Positions 41,757-52,845 of a stretch of 64,000 bases of DNA are shown piece after piece (the stretch's first letter is position 1; each line of letters begins with the position of its first letter). Made by a program: the position numbers and the translations under genes. The notes beneath the pieces are model-generated. The model was not told the DNA's origin. It searched no databases and saw only the letters and a list, made by a program, of their open reading frames with translations. Source of the stretch: Opitutia bacterium (lineage in GTDB: Bacteria > Verrucomicrobiota > Verrucomicrobiia > Opitutales > Opitutaceae); contig JACRHT010000017.1 of NCBI GenBank assembly GCA_016217545.1, positions 186,001 to 250,000 on the forward strand, read 5' to 3'.

Positions 41757-41789
41757 AAAAAAACTCCGCGGCCAGGATGGGCCGCGGAG
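41757..41789 (-). terminator. Rho-independent terminator (minus strand)
   Basis: CTCCGCGGCC and GGCCGCGGAG form a 10-bp perfect stem with a 6-base loop; on the minus strand a T7 run follows. It ends the transcript of the beta-helix gene (stop at 41826) and lies 62 bases past the convergent araB stop. Confidence 0.85.
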
Positions 41790-41825
41790 CGAGAGGTATC
41801 CGGAAGGCGGAGTTGACGGAGTCCG

Positions 41826-44800
41826 TTACGGCGCGACGCGCGTGAAGCGCACGGCGTCGCCGATCACGTAGCCGTTGGCGCCTTCGTTCAACAACTGCAC
41901 GGTGCCACCCGTGCCGCTGCGGAACGTTACCGTGCCGAGCGTGACCCACGTGTTGTTGCTGTATTTCTGATTCGCGACGAACGGCAGCCGGCCCATCGAA
42001 CCGGAGAGCAGATAGCGGACGTTGCTGGCGCGGTTGCTGCCGGCGGTCCAGCGCGCTTCGACCTGGTAGGTGCCGTCACCGGGAATGGTCGGACGGAAGA
42101 CGATCATCTTGGCGATCGTGGCGCTCGAGTTGTCGTCGTGGACGTATTCATTGTTGTAGGCGCCCGACACGAGATTGGCCGACGTCCAGGCGCTTGGGGA
42201 ATGCACGACTTCAGTCGAGGGGACATTGTCCAGGATGATGACCAGCGGGGTGAACGTCGTCGCATTCAACGAGGCCGCCCCGGGCGTGCTGCCCAGCACC
42301 GCGCGGACGCGGTAGTAATAGGTGAGGCCGGCGGTGGCGCTCGTGTCGGAGAAGCTCGTGGCATTCGCCGCCGTCGTGCCGACGGCGGTGAAGCTCTCGT
42401 TGTCGGTCGAGCGCTCGACGCGGAAACCGGTTTCATTGCTCGATTGATCGCTCCAGGTGAGGTTGACCGTCGTGCCGCTGGCGGCGGTCGCGGTGACGTT
42501 GGTCGGCGCGTTCGGGCCGCTCGTCGCCGTGGCGCGAAGACAGATGGCGTCGGCGATCACGGCGCCGTTCACGCCCGTGTTGCGGATCACGACCTTGCCG
42601 GTGGATCCGGCGTTAAAGGTGTAAGTGCCGAGGAGATTCCAGACGTCGCCGCCGCCCTTCTGATTGACGGTGACGGTGCTGGTTCCGCCCGCATGGATGA
42701 TGTCGACCGGAACGTTGTCGGCGCGGTTGCTGTGGGCGGCCCACCGCATGTAGACCTGATAGCTGGCCGTCGAGGGCACCGCCGGCACAAATCCGAAACT
42801 GGCTGCGGCGCTCGGTAGGGTGTCCGCGTGATAATTCGTTCCCCAAAAACCCGGTTGCCCCGTGCTTTGAACCCATTCCGCCGGGCTGACGGGCGAGATT
42901 TCGACGTTGGAGTCGAGGTTGTCGACGATGACGACCCACGGAACGGCCACTGTTTGGACGGCGGAGTTGGCGCCGCCAGCGGAATTCACCGCGCGGACGC
43001 GATAGTGCACGGTGGTGTTCACGGGGGCCGTCGCGTCCGTGTAGGCGATCGACTGCGCCGGAACCGTCGCGATGACGCTGTAATTGGTGCCGTCGCTGCT
43101 GCGCTGGATTTCGAAATGCGTCTCGTTCGTCGATGCGTCCGTCCACGCGAGCGCGAGAGCGCCGCCGGCTTCGAGATCGACGACGGCCGTGAAACCGGTC
43201 GGCGTCGCAGGCGCCGCGAGGGCGGGCGTGGCGCGCGTGACAGACGCGTAGCTCGTGGACGAGCCGATGTTGTTGTAGGCGTAGACGCGATACGCGTAGC
43301 TGGTGCCGTAGGCGAGACCGGTGTCCATGTAGCGATTCGCGTTCGTGCCGGTGGTGCCGACGACGGTGTAGGCGCCGCCGTTGGCCGAGCGCTCGATGCG
43401 GAAGCCATGCTCGTTAGTGGAGTTGTCGGTCCACGCGAGATCGACGTGATTGGATTGCGCGGCGTTCAGCGTCGCGGTGGCGGCGCCCGGTGCGGCGGGT
43501 GCGGTCGTCGCGGTGCCCTGGCCTTGATAACCCTTGGTGAGAAACGCGGTGCTGTTGAAGGCATCGGGGGGAGCAAGTTCCCAGTCCACGATCGGTCCCA
43601 CGTAGGCGGGATTGGTGCCGGTCACGCCGAACTGGTATTCGACGCAGCCGTTGAGCGTGATCGTGCCAGCGCGCAGAGTGGCACCGGCCGGGGCGTCGGC
43701 GTCGACTGAGAGGATCGAGTCGGTGGCGACGATCGTGCCGGGCGACTCGGCTAGGATTTGGGCGTCTCCGTTGTTGTGAAACGTCGAGCGGATGATCGTG
43801 CCCGCGCCGGTAGCGCTGCCGAACCAGGCGCCGAGCGAGTTGCTGTTGCCGCCCCACTTCACGTTGTCGACGGAGAGACAGTTGATCAGCGTGCCGTTGG
43901 CCCAGTTGCGGAAGCCGCGTTTGTTGCCGATGGCGATGCAGTTTTCGTAGATGACGTTGACCGCTTTGTCGTCCCAGCCGCCGTCATGATTGTCGATGGA
44001 CACGCAGCGACTGTAGGTGACGTTGTAGACACCGCGCTCGGTGCTGTAGCCATCTCCGTTCCAGTAGTCGCCCGAACTCTGCGGAGCGAAACGGTTGTTG
44101 CGCGCGACGCAGTCGGTGAAGCGGAGATCATGGATGCTCGGGCGGGCCATGCCCGGCGAGTCGGTGCAGAAGCCGACGGGAATCGACTTGGTGGGGTAGT
44201 TGTTGTTGGGGTCCGTGTCGCGATCCGTATTTTCGGTGGCGTCGGTATCGCAGTCCTCGAACGTGACGAAGCGCGAAAAATAGCTGACGCGAAACGCCTT
44301 CTTCGTGTGTCGAACCACGGAGCAGTTGCGCACTGTGATGTTGCTGGCATTGCGGATGCGGATGCCGTCCTCAATCGAACGCATCGAGAGGTTCTCGAAC
44401 AGAATGTTTTGCCGGAGCGTGAACGTCTCGCCGTTCAGCGGCATGTCGAAGACGAACCCGTAGGAGTCGATGTGCAGGTTCTTGATTTCCCAATGAGATG
44501 TCTCGGCGCCGCCGTAGTTGACGAACCGGAACAGGTAGTCGGCCGTCGATCCGGGAACCCAGGCGCCCTGGATGACCGGCCGCTGGCCCTGCGCGTTCGG
44601 GATGCCCTCGATTTTTTTGGGCGAGCCCGCGGTGCCGCTGCCCACGATCGAAAGCTGCGTGAGATTGTAGGTGCCGTAGGTGAGGTAGATCGTGTTGCCG
44701 GGAGTCAGGCTTAGGATTTCGTTTTGAAAGAGGCTGACCGGTTTGGTGTTGTTTGCATCGGCGCCACTTCGGGTGCCGGTGCCGGTCGGCGAGAGATAGA

Positions 44801-44888
44801 CGTGAGCAAAAGCCGTGGCGGCGAAACCGACGGTGCAGGCGACCGCGAGCCAGCGGCGCGCGGTGGCGTTCGAACGAGGAGATATCAT
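41826..44888 (-). CDS. Secreted right-handed beta-helix protein with FnIII and golvesin-like domains
   Basis: A 1020-residue secreted protein (signal WLAVACTVGFAATAFA). Residues about 25-430 form a parallel beta-helix (pectate-lyase-like; 'VTFEDCDTDATENTD', 'FTDCVARNNRFAP'). Then FnIII repeats ('AWTDNSTNEHGFRIERSANGG', 'ALAWTDASTNETHFEIQRS', 'LTWSDQSSNETGFRVERS'), with two golvesin-C-terminal-like domains ('VVIVDNLDSN...VDIIHAGG...NQKGGG' and a C-terminal copy). The layout suggests a polysaccharide lyase or glycan-binding protein. The same golvesin-like domains recur in the giant protein at 58539. It is divergent from the CE15-like gene. Confidence 0.8.
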   Translation of the reverse strand: MISPRSNATARRWLAVACTVGFAATAFAHVYLSPTGTGTRSGADANNTKPVSLFQNEILSLTPGNTIYLTYGTYNLTQLSIVGSGTAGSPKKIEGIPNAQGQRPVIQGAWVPGSTADYLFRFVNYGGAETSHWEIKNLHIDSYGFVFDMPLNGETFTLRQNILFENLSMRSIEDGIRIRNASNITVRNCSVVRHTKKAFRVSYFSRFVTFEDCDTDATENTDRDTDPNNNYPTKSIPVGFCTDSPGMARPSIHDLRFTDCVARNNRFAPQSSGDYWNGDGYSTERGVYNVTYSRCVSIDNHDGGWDDKAVNVIYENCIAIGNKRGFRNWANGTLINCLSVDNVKWGGNSNSLGAWFGSATGAGTIIRSTFHNNGDAQILAESPGTIVATDSILSVDADAPAGATLRAGTITLNGCVEYQFGVTGTNPAYVGPIVDWELAPPDAFNSTAFLTKGYQGQGTATTAPAAPGAATATLNAAQSNHVDLAWTDNSTNEHGFRIERSANGGAYTVVGTTGTNANRYMDTGLAYGTSYAYRVYAYNNIGSSTSYASVTRATPALAAPATPTGFTAVVDLEAGGALALAWTDASTNETHFEIQRSSDGTNYSVIATVPAQSIAYTDATAPVNTTVHYRVRAVNSAGGANSAVQTVAVPWVVIVDNLDSNVEISPVSPAEWVQSTGQPGFWGTNYHADTLPSAAASFGFVPAVPSTASYQVYMRWAAHSNRADNVPVDIIHAGGTSTVTVNQKGGGDVWNLLGTYTFNAGSTGKVVIRNTGVNGAVIADAICLRATATSGPNAPTNVTATAASGTTVNLTWSDQSSNETGFRVERSTDNESFTAVGTTAANATSFSDTSATAGLTYYYRVRAVLGSTPGAASLNATTFTPLVIILDNVPSTEVVHSPSAWTSANLVSGAYNNEYVHDDNSSATIAKMIVFRPTIPGDGTYQVEARWTAGSNRASNVRYLLSGSMGRLPFVANQKYSNNTWVTLGTVTFRSGTGGTVQLLNEGANGYVIGDAVRFTRVAP

Positions 44889-45139
44889 GTTCTTCTGGAG
44901 TTGGGGTAACGTGGATAATCGCCCGGAGCTATTGTGCCTCCGGGACCAAGTGGCGCCGCGAGGGCCCCACGAATGCCATAGCGGACAAAACCGTTGGCGC
45001 TTTCCCGCACCGCTCAAATCGCGGGCGGCACAAAATTGTTCCCTAATGAAACGACCGTGAGCCTCGCTTGACCGCCGGGCGTTTCGAGAGGGACGCTGCG
45101 AAGCGAGCGCGCGCGTCGCGCTTCGAACTCCCCTTCCTC

Positions 45140-46486
45140 ATGTCGTCCGCCCCCGCCCTCTTGCCCGACCGTTCAACTCCACCGAGAAAAAGCCGAGGGA
45201 TTGGCGCGCGTCTGCTGCGCTGTGCCCTGCTCGCCGGAGCGCTCGGCCTCGGGGACGCGTCGGCGGCTCGCGCGGACGACTACGCGTTTCCGTCCGTCGA
45301 ACAGTTGCCTGATCGCGCGTTGATGCCTGATCCGTTCGAGAAACCCGACGGCTCGCGCGTGAGCAGCCGCGCGGAGTGGCCGCAGCAACGCGCCTACCTC
45401 AAGGCGCTGCTCCAGCACTATCTCTACGGCCGGATTCCTCCGCGCCCGACGCCGTCAGAGCTGTCCTTCGTCCGCACTTCCGACGAAGCCTATACCTCGC
45501 CGGGCACGAAGATCCCCGGGCGCCGTCAGTGCTACCGCATCACGCTGACGCGCCACGGCCGGACGCATTCCTTCACGTTCAATCTGTGGCGGCCCGCGGA
45601 GCTCAAACGTTACCCGACGCTCATCAACAATTATCCCGAACACGGGCATCCTTCCCCGAGCTACAGCATGGCCGAGGGCGTGCGGCGCGGTTACGCGGTG
45701 GTGGAGTTTCAGCGCAAGGAAGTCGCGCCCGACGATCCCGCGAACGCCGACCGCCACGCGGGCATTTTCCCGCTCTATCCCGAATACGATTTTCACACGA
45801 TCGGCGCGTGGGCCTGGGCGTATCAGCCCGTGATCGACGTGCTCGATCAGCTCGGCGTCACCGACCTGACGAAAATCATCGCCACCGGACATTCGCGCGG
45901 CGGCGCCACGGCGATGGCCGCCGCGATTTTCGACGAGCGTATCGCGATCGCGGCGCCGTCCGCGACGGGGCCATTCTCCACAGGCGCGTTGCGACAGCGT
46001 GATCCCAACGGGTTTCGCGGTCGCGACGACTACGCGCAGATCATGATCGAGAAGTTTCCGCACTGGTATCACCCGCGCTATCGCGAGTTCGCCGGACGGC
46101 AGAACCGCCAGCCGTGGGACGTGCCGACGTTGATTGCGCTCATCGCGCCGCGTCCGTTGCTCAGTCTGAGCGCACTGGGCGACGGCTTCGACAACTGGCT
46201 CGCACACGAGGCCGGCATCCGCACCGGCCTGCTGATCTACGACTGGTTCGGCGCGGCGCGCTGGTGCCGCATCCATTGGCGCGATCACACGAACGCATAT
46301 GGCCAGAAAGGTCACGACCAAGGGCCGGAAGAGTTCAACGCGATCTACGATTTCGCGGATGAGTATTTCTTCGCACGTCCGCCAGGTCCCACGCTCTTCA
46401 ACCGCGGGCCAGCGCACGATGGCTGGATGTTCGATCCCGCAAAGCATCCGCTCAAAATCGACTGGGCGCCTCCCGCAGTCCGGTGA
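45140..46486 (+). CDS. CE15-like glucuronoyl esterase / alpha-beta hydrolase
   Basis: A 448-residue secreted hydrolase (signal region LLRCALLAGALGLGDASAARA). The nucleophile motif is 'ATGHSRGGATAMAAA' with S252, followed by 'ALIAPRPLLSLSALGD' and a region with 'KGHDQGPEEF' where the catalytic His would lie. This G-x-S-R-G-G form is typical of the CE15 glucuronoyl esterase family, which cuts lignin-glucuronoxylan ester bonds. The start at 45140 places the signal sequence properly. Confidence 0.75.
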   Translation: MSSAPALLPDRSTPPRKSRGIGARLLRCALLAGALGLGDASAARADDYAFPSVEQLPDRALMPDPFEKPDGSRVSSRAEWPQQRAYLKALLQHYLYGRIPPRPTPSELSFVRTSDEAYTSPGTKIPGRRQCYRITLTRHGRTHSFTFNLWRPAELKRYPTLINNYPEHGHPSPSYSMAEGVRRGYAVVEFQRKEVAPDDPANADRHAGIFPLYPEYDFHTIGAWAWAYQPVIDVLDQLGVTDLTKIIATGHSRGGATAMAAAIFDERIAIAAPSATGPFSTGALRQRDPNGFRGRDDYAQIMIEKFPHWYHPRYREFAGRQNRQPWDVPTLIALIAPRPLLSLSALGDGFDNWLAHEAGIRTGLLIYDWFGAARWCRIHWRDHTNAYGQKGHDQGPEEFNAIYDFADEYFFARPPGPTLFNRGPAHDGWMFDPAKHPLKIDWAPPAVR

Positions 46487-46732
46487 AGCCGCGTGAGTGC
46501 GGACATACTCCGCGCGCGCTTACGCACGCCCGGTAACCGTGCCCGCCGCGTCGCGGATTGGCCGTCAATTGCGGGCAAATCTTGTCAACTGGGAGCATAG
46601 ACGCGGAGCCGCCGGAAAGAGTAGGCTGCAGGTGTCACCGGCGGCGCCAGCCGCGGCCGTTTCGCAGCGCGAGGCGGCGATCCCGCATTGCCCCCGGCGT
46701 CCGCCCGCTCCTCGGCCGCATCCCCTTACCCC

Positions 46733-48277
46733 ATGTTCGCAAAACTGCCCCCCCTTCGGTTCCTCGCGTTGCTGCCCCTCTTGTCCGCTGCGGCCAATGG
46801 CGCGCCAGAAACGCCGCTCTCGGTCTCGTTCGCCGCGGAACTCCGGCGCCTGCGCGAGAGCGATCATCTTTTTCAATCGCAACCGCATCGACTGACCCAG
46901 CAATCGGGCTTCAGCCGCAAGGGCGACAACCCGGATCGACTCGATTATCTTTACCGCGAAGGCGAGTGGCTGGTTTACGCCGACGCCTCCGGTCCCGGCG
47001 TCGTGTCGCGCATCTGGTCGACGCACGGCGGCGAGTGGCAGCCCATCCGCATCGAAGTCGACGGTCGCGTGCTCTACGAGGGCAGCGCCGAGAAATTCTT
47101 CGGCATGGATCGCGCCCCCTTCGTCCCGCCCTTGTGCGAAATCCGCTCGGCCGCGATCCGCCAGCTGACCGCCGAGAAGGAAACCGGCCGCCGCCACGTG
47201 TGGGGCGTGTCGTATGTCCCCATCCCGTTTCAGACGCGGTTCCGCTACCTGCAAAAGCAGCAGCTCTACACCAACATCAATTTCAAGCACCTGCCGGAAA
47301 ACACGGTCGTCCAACCCTACCCGCTCGAACTTTCCGAGTCGGACCAGCGCGAACTGCAGCTGACGCGCGAAGCTTGGAGCCAATTTCAGTCCACGCGCAC
47401 CACCACCGGTTCGTTCGCCGTCACGGACCGTGAAATCACCGTGCAGCCCGGCGAGGACCCGTCGTCACGCCTCGCGCTGACCGGTCCCGGCCTCATCCGC
47501 GAAATCCGTCTGCTCAGCTCCGCCACGCCGGCGGAACTCGCTTCGCTCTGGCTCGAGGTCCGCTGGGACGGCGCGACCGCTCCGGCGATCGCGATACCGC
47601 TGGACACCGGCCTGGGTTCACTCGCGCAACGCACGCTCGCGCTCGGCCGGACGCCCGACGGCTGGCAATATCTCCGCTTCGCGATGCCGTTCCACCGCAG
47701 CGCGGATATCCGGCTGGTGAACCGCAATGCCGCCCCACTGTCCGTGCGCGTGCACGTCGCGCACGAAGCCATGCCGGAGTTGCCCGGCGATTCCCTCTAT
47801 CTGCATGCCCGCGCCAACGACGGCGAGTTCGTCGCCGCGCGCGACCGCTATCTCCATCCGGACGTGCCGGCGGCCGAGTTCTACTACCACAACGGTTTCA
47901 CCGCGCTCGATTTCACCGGTCGCGGCCACATCGTCGCCTACCTCGATCGTTTTCAATGCCAGCCGGAACTCGACGAGCACGTCTTCCTCGACGACGAGCG
48001 CCGCTTTCCCGAAAACTCCTGGAACGGCACCGGCCACGAAGACCTTTTCGACATGGCGTGGGGACACAAGCCGCACAGCGCCGCGCTCACGTCCGGCGGC
48101 AGCCAGAGTTTCGCGGAAGTGAACGTGAAACTTTTCTGGAACGATCCCCTCACCTTCCGCACGGCGGTGAAATTCAATTGGGAGTGGTCCTTCAAACGCG
48201 ACGTGCCTCCGCCGCGCGACGCGCGCTTCCGTTCCGTCGTCTACTTCTACGCCGCGGCCGAAGCCGCGGCCAAGTGA
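46733..48277 (+). CDS. DUF2961 / GH172-like secreted glycosidase
   Basis: A 514-residue secreted protein (signal LRFLALLPLLSAAANGA). 'VYADASGPGVVSRIWSTHGG' and 'VWGVSYVPIPFQTRFRYL' are hallmarks of DUF2961, now GH172 (alpha-D-arabinofuranosidase and difructose-dianhydride synthase types); the region 'AEFYYHNGFTALDFTGRGHIV' with a beta-jelly-roll end follows. A possible role is arabinose removal from glycans. It is separated by 246 bases from the esterase and ends 76 bases before the mutase operon, which is convergent. Confidence 0.8.
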   Translation: MFAKLPPLRFLALLPLLSAAANGAPETPLSVSFAAELRRLRESDHLFQSQPHRLTQQSGFSRKGDNPDRLDYLYREGEWLVYADASGPGVVSRIWSTHGGEWQPIRIEVDGRVLYEGSAEKFFGMDRAPFVPPLCEIRSAAIRQLTAEKETGRRHVWGVSYVPIPFQTRFRYLQKQQLYTNINFKHLPENTVVQPYPLELSESDQRELQLTREAWSQFQSTRTTTGSFAVTDREITVQPGEDPSSRLALTGPGLIREIRLLSSATPAELASLWLEVRWDGATAPAIAIPLDTGLGSLAQRTLALGRTPDGWQYLRFAMPFHRSADIRLVNRNAAPLSVRVHVAHEAMPELPGDSLYLHARANDGEFVAARDRYLHPDVPAAEFYYHNGFTALDFTGRGHIVAYLDRFQCQPELDEHVFLDDERRFPENSWNGTGHEDLFDMAWGHKPHSAALTSGGSQSFAEVNVKLFWNDPLTFRTAVKFNWEWSFKRDVPPPRDARFRSVVYFYAAAEAAAK

Positions 48278-48353
48278 CGGCACGCGCCGCGCTTTCAGCT
48301 GCATCGCTCCCGAGGCCGGCCGGCAACGCCGCGCCGGCCGCCGCAACAGATCG

Positions 48354-49994
48354 TCAGCTCATCCGGGTTTTGTGTTCTCCCCAAACCTGACGCAGCACGC
48401 CGCAAATCTCGCCAACCGTGGCTTCAACGCGCACGGCCGCGATGATCGGTCCCAGCAAATTCGTGGTTCCTTCCGCCGCCAGGCGCACGTCGGCGAGCGC
48501 CGTGCGGACTTTCTCGCTGTCACGCCGCGCCTTTCGTTCGCGCAATCGCGCCACCTGAGCGAGCTCGACGGCGGGATCGGGACGAAAAACCGCGGGCTCG
48601 CTCTGCTCGGGCACGACGTGGCAATTCACCCCGACGATCTTGCGTTCGCCGGATTCCACCTCGCATTGGTGGTGATACGCCGCGACTTCGATCTCCTGCT
48701 GCACCCAGCCGCTCGCGATGGCCGCCGGCATTCCTCCGAGTTGATCGATGCGTGCGATCAACGTCCGCGCTTCCTCCTCGATGCGATCCGTGAGCTGCTC
48801 GACCAGATAGCTGCCGCCGAGCGGATCGATCGTGTGACAGACGCCTGACTCCGCGGCGATCAACTGCTGAATGCGCAACGCCAGACGCGCCGACTCCTCC
48901 GTCGGCAGCGATTGGGCCTCGTCGCGCGCGTTCGTGTGCAACGACTGCGTGCCGCCGAGCACCGCGGCCAGCGCCTGCAACGTCACCCGCACGACGTTCA
49001 CCTCCGTCTGCACCGCCGTGAGCGTGTGGCCAGCAGTCTGCGTGTGAAAACGAAGCGCCTGGCACTCGGGCACCGCGCAGCCGAACCGCTCGCGCACCAG
49101 CCGCGCGTAGAGCCGCCGCGCCGCGCGGAACTTCGCGGCCTCCTCGAGAAAATCCGACGATGCGTTGAAAAAGAACGAGAGCTTCGCGCCGAAATCCTCC
49201 AGGCGGAGCCCCGCGCCGCGCGCCGCTTCGATGTAGGCCACCGCGTCGGCGAGCGTGAAGGCCACTTCCTGCACCGCCGTCGAGCCGGCCTCTCGAATGT
49301 GATAACCCGAAATCGAGACCGGATTGATGCCGGGCGTATGCTCGAGGCACCAGGCGATCGTGTCCGTCGTCAAACGAAGACTCGGGCCGGGCGGAAAGAT
49401 GTAAGTGCCGCGTGCGATATACTCCTTGAGAATGTCGTTCTGCAGCGTGCCGCGCAGCTGGTTCCACGCGACGCCGCGCCGCTCCGCCGCCACCACATAC
49501 ATCGCCAGCAGGATGGCCGCGGTGGCGTTGATCGTCATCGAGGTGGAAACGCGATCGAGCGGGAGTCCGTCGAACACGCGTTCGAGATCCGCGACGGAGT
49601 CGATTGCCACGCCGACCTTCCCCACCTCGCCCGTCGCAATCGGGTCGTCGGAGTCGTAACCGATCTGCGTGGGCAGATCGAAGGCCATCGAGAGTCCGGT
49701 CGTGCCTTGCTCCAGCAGGAAGCGGAAGCGCTGGTTCGTCTCCTCCGCCGTCGAATAGCCCGCGTATTGCCGCATCGTCCACAGGCGTCCGCGATACATC
49801 GTCGGGTGGATGCCGCGGGTGAACGGATACGCGCCCGGCAGTCCGAGTTGCCCGGCGTAGTCCGCATCCGGCGTCGCCGGCAGCGCTACGCGCGGCAGCG
49901 GCAGGCCGGACGCCGTCTCGAAGCGGTCGCACCGCTCGGGCGTTTTCGCCAACGCAGGTTTCAGCACGGATTCTTCCCACTCACTTCGATTCAT
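48354..49994 (-). CDS. Methylmalonyl-CoA mutase, large (catalytic) subunit
   Basis: A 546-residue TIM-barrel subunit of the adenosylcobalamin mutases. Seen: '[35 protein letters not shown]' (57-90) and '[24 protein letters not shown]'. By alignment with my memory of P. shermanii enzyme, Y67 corresponds to Tyr89 and R195 to Arg207, the residues that hold the carboxylate of methylmalonyl-CoA; isobutyryl- and hydroxyisobutyryl-CoA mutases have other residues there. Hence methylmalonyl-CoA is the likely substrate. The B12 domain is encoded separately (50887). The start overlaps the meaB-like stop (ATGA). Confidence 0.9.
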   Translation of the reverse strand: MNRSEWEESVLKPALAKTPERCDRFETASGLPLPRVALPATPDADYAGQLGLPGAYPFTRGIHPTMYRGRLWTMRQYAGYSTAEETNQRFRFLLEQGTTGLSMAFDLPTQIGYDSDDPIATGEVGKVGVAIDSVADLERVFDGLPLDRVSTSMTINATAAILLAMYVVAAERRGVAWNQLRGTLQNDILKEYIARGTYIFPPGPSLRLTTDTIAWCLEHTPGINPVSISGYHIREAGSTAVQEVAFTLADAVAYIEAARGAGLRLEDFGAKLSFFFNASSDFLEEAAKFRAARRLYARLVRERFGCAVPECQALRFHTQTAGHTLTAVQTEVNVVRVTLQALAAVLGGTQSLHTNARDEAQSLPTEESARLALRIQQLIAAESGVCHTIDPLGGSYLVEQLTDRIEEEARTLIARIDQLGGMPAAIASGWVQQEIEVAAYHHQCEVESGERKIVGVNCHVVPEQSEPAVFRPDPAVELAQVARLRERKARRDSEKVRTALADVRLAAEGTTNLLGPIIAAVRVEATVGEICGVLRQVWGEHKTRMS

Positions 49995-50890
49995 GAGTTT
50001 TCTTCCCTGGGCGATTTCCGCCGCAACGCCGCCACCACTTGTTCCGCGGCCGTCCAGGTATCGCTCTCGTCGAGCGGATGGTCGCGCAACTGCCGGTCGA
50101 CTTCACGCGTGAGCATCGCGATGGCGATCGCCCGAATCTCGTCGTGCCGGCGCGGCTCGCCGCGCGTGCCCGCGGACCGCTCGACCAAATCAATCAACGA
50201 CGCCACGCCGTCGCCGCTCAACGCATTGGTCCGGCAGATGCGCTCGGCCGGCAATCCGGTCCAACGCGCGAGGTGCTCCGCCAGGCGGCCCGCTTCCGGC
50301 CGGTCGGCCTTGTTGACCACCAACACATCGGCCACCTCGAGAATGCCGTGTTTCATCGCCTGCACTTCATCGCCTCCGCCCGGCGCCTGCACGACGAGCG
50401 TGAGATCGGCCTGGGCGGCGACGGCGAGTTCGCTCTGACCGACGCCGACGGTCTCGATCAGCACGCGCCGATAACCGGCCGCGCGCAACAGACGCGCCAG
50501 ATCGGCCGCGGCGACGACCACACCACCCGCCTCACCGCGAGTCGCCAGCGAGCGCACGAACACCCGTTCGTCCAGCGTGCCGTCCATCATGCGCACACGA
50601 TCCCCGAGCAGCGCCCCGCCGTGCCGCACCGACGAAGGATCGATCGCGAGCACGGCGACCGACTCGCCGCGACGAAGCCACTCGCGCGCGAGTGCGCCCA
50701 CCAGCGTCGACTTGCCGCAGCCCGGCGGACCCGTGATGCCGATATTCACGCCGGGCCATTCCTGCCGTTGCAGCGCCGCGCTGGCGGCACATCCGGCCGG
50801 CGTGCGCGTCTCGATTTCCGACAACCAGCGCGCGAGCGCTCGCTGGTCGAGCGCGCTCCATGCGGGTAGATCGCCCGTGAAAGGATTCAT
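49991..50890 (-). CDS. MeaB/ArgK-type GTPase (mutase chaperone)
   Basis: A 299-residue G3E GTPase. Walker A 'GPPGCGKST' at 54-62, '[20 protein letters not shown]' and '[10 protein letters not shown]' switch regions, and 'NKAD' base recognition. MeaB loads and repairs adenosylcobalamin in the mutase. It lies between the genes for the small and large subunits, ATGA-coupled at both ends. No signal peptide. Confidence 0.9.
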   Translation of the reverse strand: MNPFTGDLPAWSALDQRALARWLSEIETRTPAGCAASAALQRQEWPGVNIGITGPPGCGKSTLVGALAREWLRRGESVAVLAIDPSSVRHGGALLGDRVRMMDGTLDERVFVRSLATRGEAGGVVVAAADLARLLRAAGYRRVLIETVGVGQSELAVAAQADLTLVVQAPGGGDEVQAMKHGILEVADVLVVNKADRPEAGRLAEHLARWTGLPAERICRTNALSGDGVASLIDLVERSAGTRGEPRRHDEIRAIAIAMLTREVDRQLRDHPLDESDTWTAAEQVVAALRRKSPREENS

Positions 50891-51309
50891 GGCCGCGCGC
50901 GGCACGCCTCCTCAAACGCCGCCAGCACTTCCGCGAGCGGCGCGCCCGGCGTGAAGACCGCGCGGATGCCCAGCGCCCGCAGCGCCGGAATGTCCGCCGA
51001 CGGAATCACGCCACCGACAATCACCGGAATGTCTCCTCCGCCCAGCGCGCGCAGTTCCGCAAGCACCGCCGGAAACAGCGTGTGATGCGCGCCGGAAAGC
51101 AGCGACAAGCCGACGACGTCCACATTCTCCTGCACCGCGGCAACCGCGATCTCGCGGGGCGTGCGCCGGATGCCGGTGTAGATCACCTCGAAGCCGTGAT
51201 CGGCGAGCGCCTTCGCAATAAATTTTGCCCCGCGGCTGTGTCCATCGAGCCCGGGCTTGCCGATCAGCACCCGGCCCTTCGGCGTGAATTCCCGCAGCGT
51301 CGGATTCAT
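50887..51309 (-). CDS. Methylmalonyl-CoA mutase, B12-binding small subunit
   Basis: A 140-residue cobalamin-binding protein. The D-x-H-x-x-G motif ([12 protein letters not shown]22, H24, G27) binds the cobalamin base-off, followed by '[15 protein letters not shown]' and '[27 protein letters not shown]', as in the C-terminal domain of mutases. An in-frame ATG at 51318 is an alternative start; the ATG at 51309 overlaps the acyl-CoA synthetase stop. It works with the large subunit at 48354. Confidence 0.9.
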   Translation of the reverse strand: MNPTLREFTPKGRVLIGKPGLDGHSRGAKFIAKALADHGFEVIYTGIRRTPREIAVAAVQENVDVVGLSLLSGAHHTLFPAVLAELRALGGGDIPVIVGGVIPSADIPALRALGIRAVFTPGAPLAEVLAAFEEACRARP

Positions 51310-52829
51310 GGCGTGCATTTGAACAGCGCCTGAACGTCCTTCTTCGTCACCTTGCCGAGCGCGTTGCGCGGCAGCGGCACATTCGAGAGCACGCGACTCG
51401 GCACCTTGTAGACGGCGAGCCGTTCCTTGCACCAGGCGCGCAGCTCCTCCAGCGACAAGCCGGCGCCGCCTCGCCAGTTGATCACGGCGCAAACTCGCTC
51501 GCCCCACTCGTCGTCGGGCACGCCCACCACCGCACACTCCTCGATCGCCGGATGCGCGAGCAGCTCGTGCTCGATCTCGAGCGCGGACACCTTGTAGGCG
51601 CCGGTCTTGATGATATCGACCGAGTTTCGCCCGAGAATCGCGTAGATGCCGACCCGGCGGCGGGCAATATCGCCCGTGCGAAACCAACCTTCGTGAAACG
51701 CCGCCAGCGTCTCCGCCGGGCGGCGCCAATACTCCAGAAACACCGCGGGGCCGGCGACCTCGATCTCGCCCGGCTGATCGTCGGCCTCGATCACCGCGCC
51801 CGCTTCGTCCACCAGCCGGACCAGCACACCGGACAACGGCACTCCCACCGTGCCCGGCAGGCGCGGACCGTGCAGCGGATTCGACAGCGCCATGCCGATC
51901 TCGGTCATGCCGTAGCGTTCGAGCAAAAACTGGCCGCTCACCTCGCGCCACTTTTCGAACACGGGGACCGGCAACGCCGCCGAGCCGCAGACCATGAGGC
52001 GAAGCGCACTCGCGGCCCGCGTGAGCATCGCGCGCTCCTCGGGGTTGGCTTCGTCCCACTGCGCGATGAGCCGCTGGTAGATCACTGGCACGGCCATGAA
52101 CAAGGTCAGCCCGCCACGCGCGATCCGTTCCCACACCGCGCGCGCCTCGAAGCGCGCGTGCATCTCGCACACCGCGCCCGCCCACAACGCGCAACCGAGC
52201 ACGTTGATCACCCCGTGGAGATGATGCAACGGGAGCACATGCAGGATGCGATCGCCCGGCCGCCACTCCCACGCGTCGATCAAGGCCGTGATCTGCGCGG
52301 CAATGTTGCGGTGGGTCGTGACGACGCCCTTCGGTTTTCCCGTCGTGCCGCTCGTGTAGATGATCATGGCTCGCTGGTTCGCGCCGACCTCCGGCAATCG
52401 ACCGGCTCGGACCGAGTCGGCGCGAAATTCGAGCGTGGAAACCACCCGCACGCTGCGCGTCGCCGCCAGCTCACGCGCCATCGCCTCAAACTGCGGATGC
52501 GCGACGATCACGCTCACTTCGGCGTCACCGACCATGTAAGCCATCTCGGCGAGCGGATGCGTGAGGCACAGCGGCACGATCACTCCGCCGGCGAGCCACG
52601 TGCCCCACTGGGCAATCACGTAATCACGGCCCGGCGGCGCGAGCAGCGCCACCCGCGCACCGGCGAGGTCGGCGCCGTTCGCCAGCAGGCAGTCCGCCGC
52701 GCGATGCGCCGCCGCGACCAAGTCGTGGTAGGACACCTCCCCTTCGCCATCCACGATGGCCACCCGCTCCCCGTGCCGCACGGCCCGAGCGACGATCTCG
52801 ACAGAATAACTCGCAACAGTGTCTTTCAT
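51306..52829 (-). CDS. MatB-like malonyl/methylmalonyl-CoA synthetase
   Basis: A 507-residue AMP-binding (ANL) enzyme. The P-loop '[21 protein letters not shown]' (about 153-173), '[14 protein letters not shown]', '[12 protein letters not shown]' and '[18 protein letters not shown]' follow the MatB-type pattern. It would activate methylmalonate (or malonate) with ATP and CoA. In this operon the product would feed the mutase directly. The ATG at 52829 gives [10 protein letters not shown]. It is 16 bases after the carrier stop. Confidence 0.8.
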   Translation of the reverse strand: MKDTVASYSVEIVARAVRHGERVAIVDGEGEVSYHDLVAAAHRAADCLLANGADLAGARVALLAPPGRDYVIAQWGTWLAGGVIVPLCLTHPLAEMAYMVGDAEVSVIVAHPQFEAMARELAATRSVRVVSTLEFRADSVRAGRLPEVGANQRAMIIYTSGTTGKPKGVVTTHRNIAAQITALIDAWEWRPGDRILHVLPLHHLHGVINVLGCALWAGAVCEMHARFEARAVWERIARGGLTLFMAVPVIYQRLIAQWDEANPEERAMLTRAASALRLMVCGSAALPVPVFEKWREVSGQFLLERYGMTEIGMALSNPLHGPRLPGTVGVPLSGVLVRLVDEAGAVIEADDQPGEIEVAGPAVFLEYWRRPAETLAAFHEGWFRTGDIARRRVGIYAILGRNSVDIIKTGAYKVSALEIEHELLAHPAIEECAVVGVPDDEWGERVCAVINWRGGAGLSLEELRAWCKERLAVYKVPSRVLSNVPLPRNALGKVTKKDVQALFKCTP

Positions 52830-52845
52830 GAAAGCAGCGGCACGT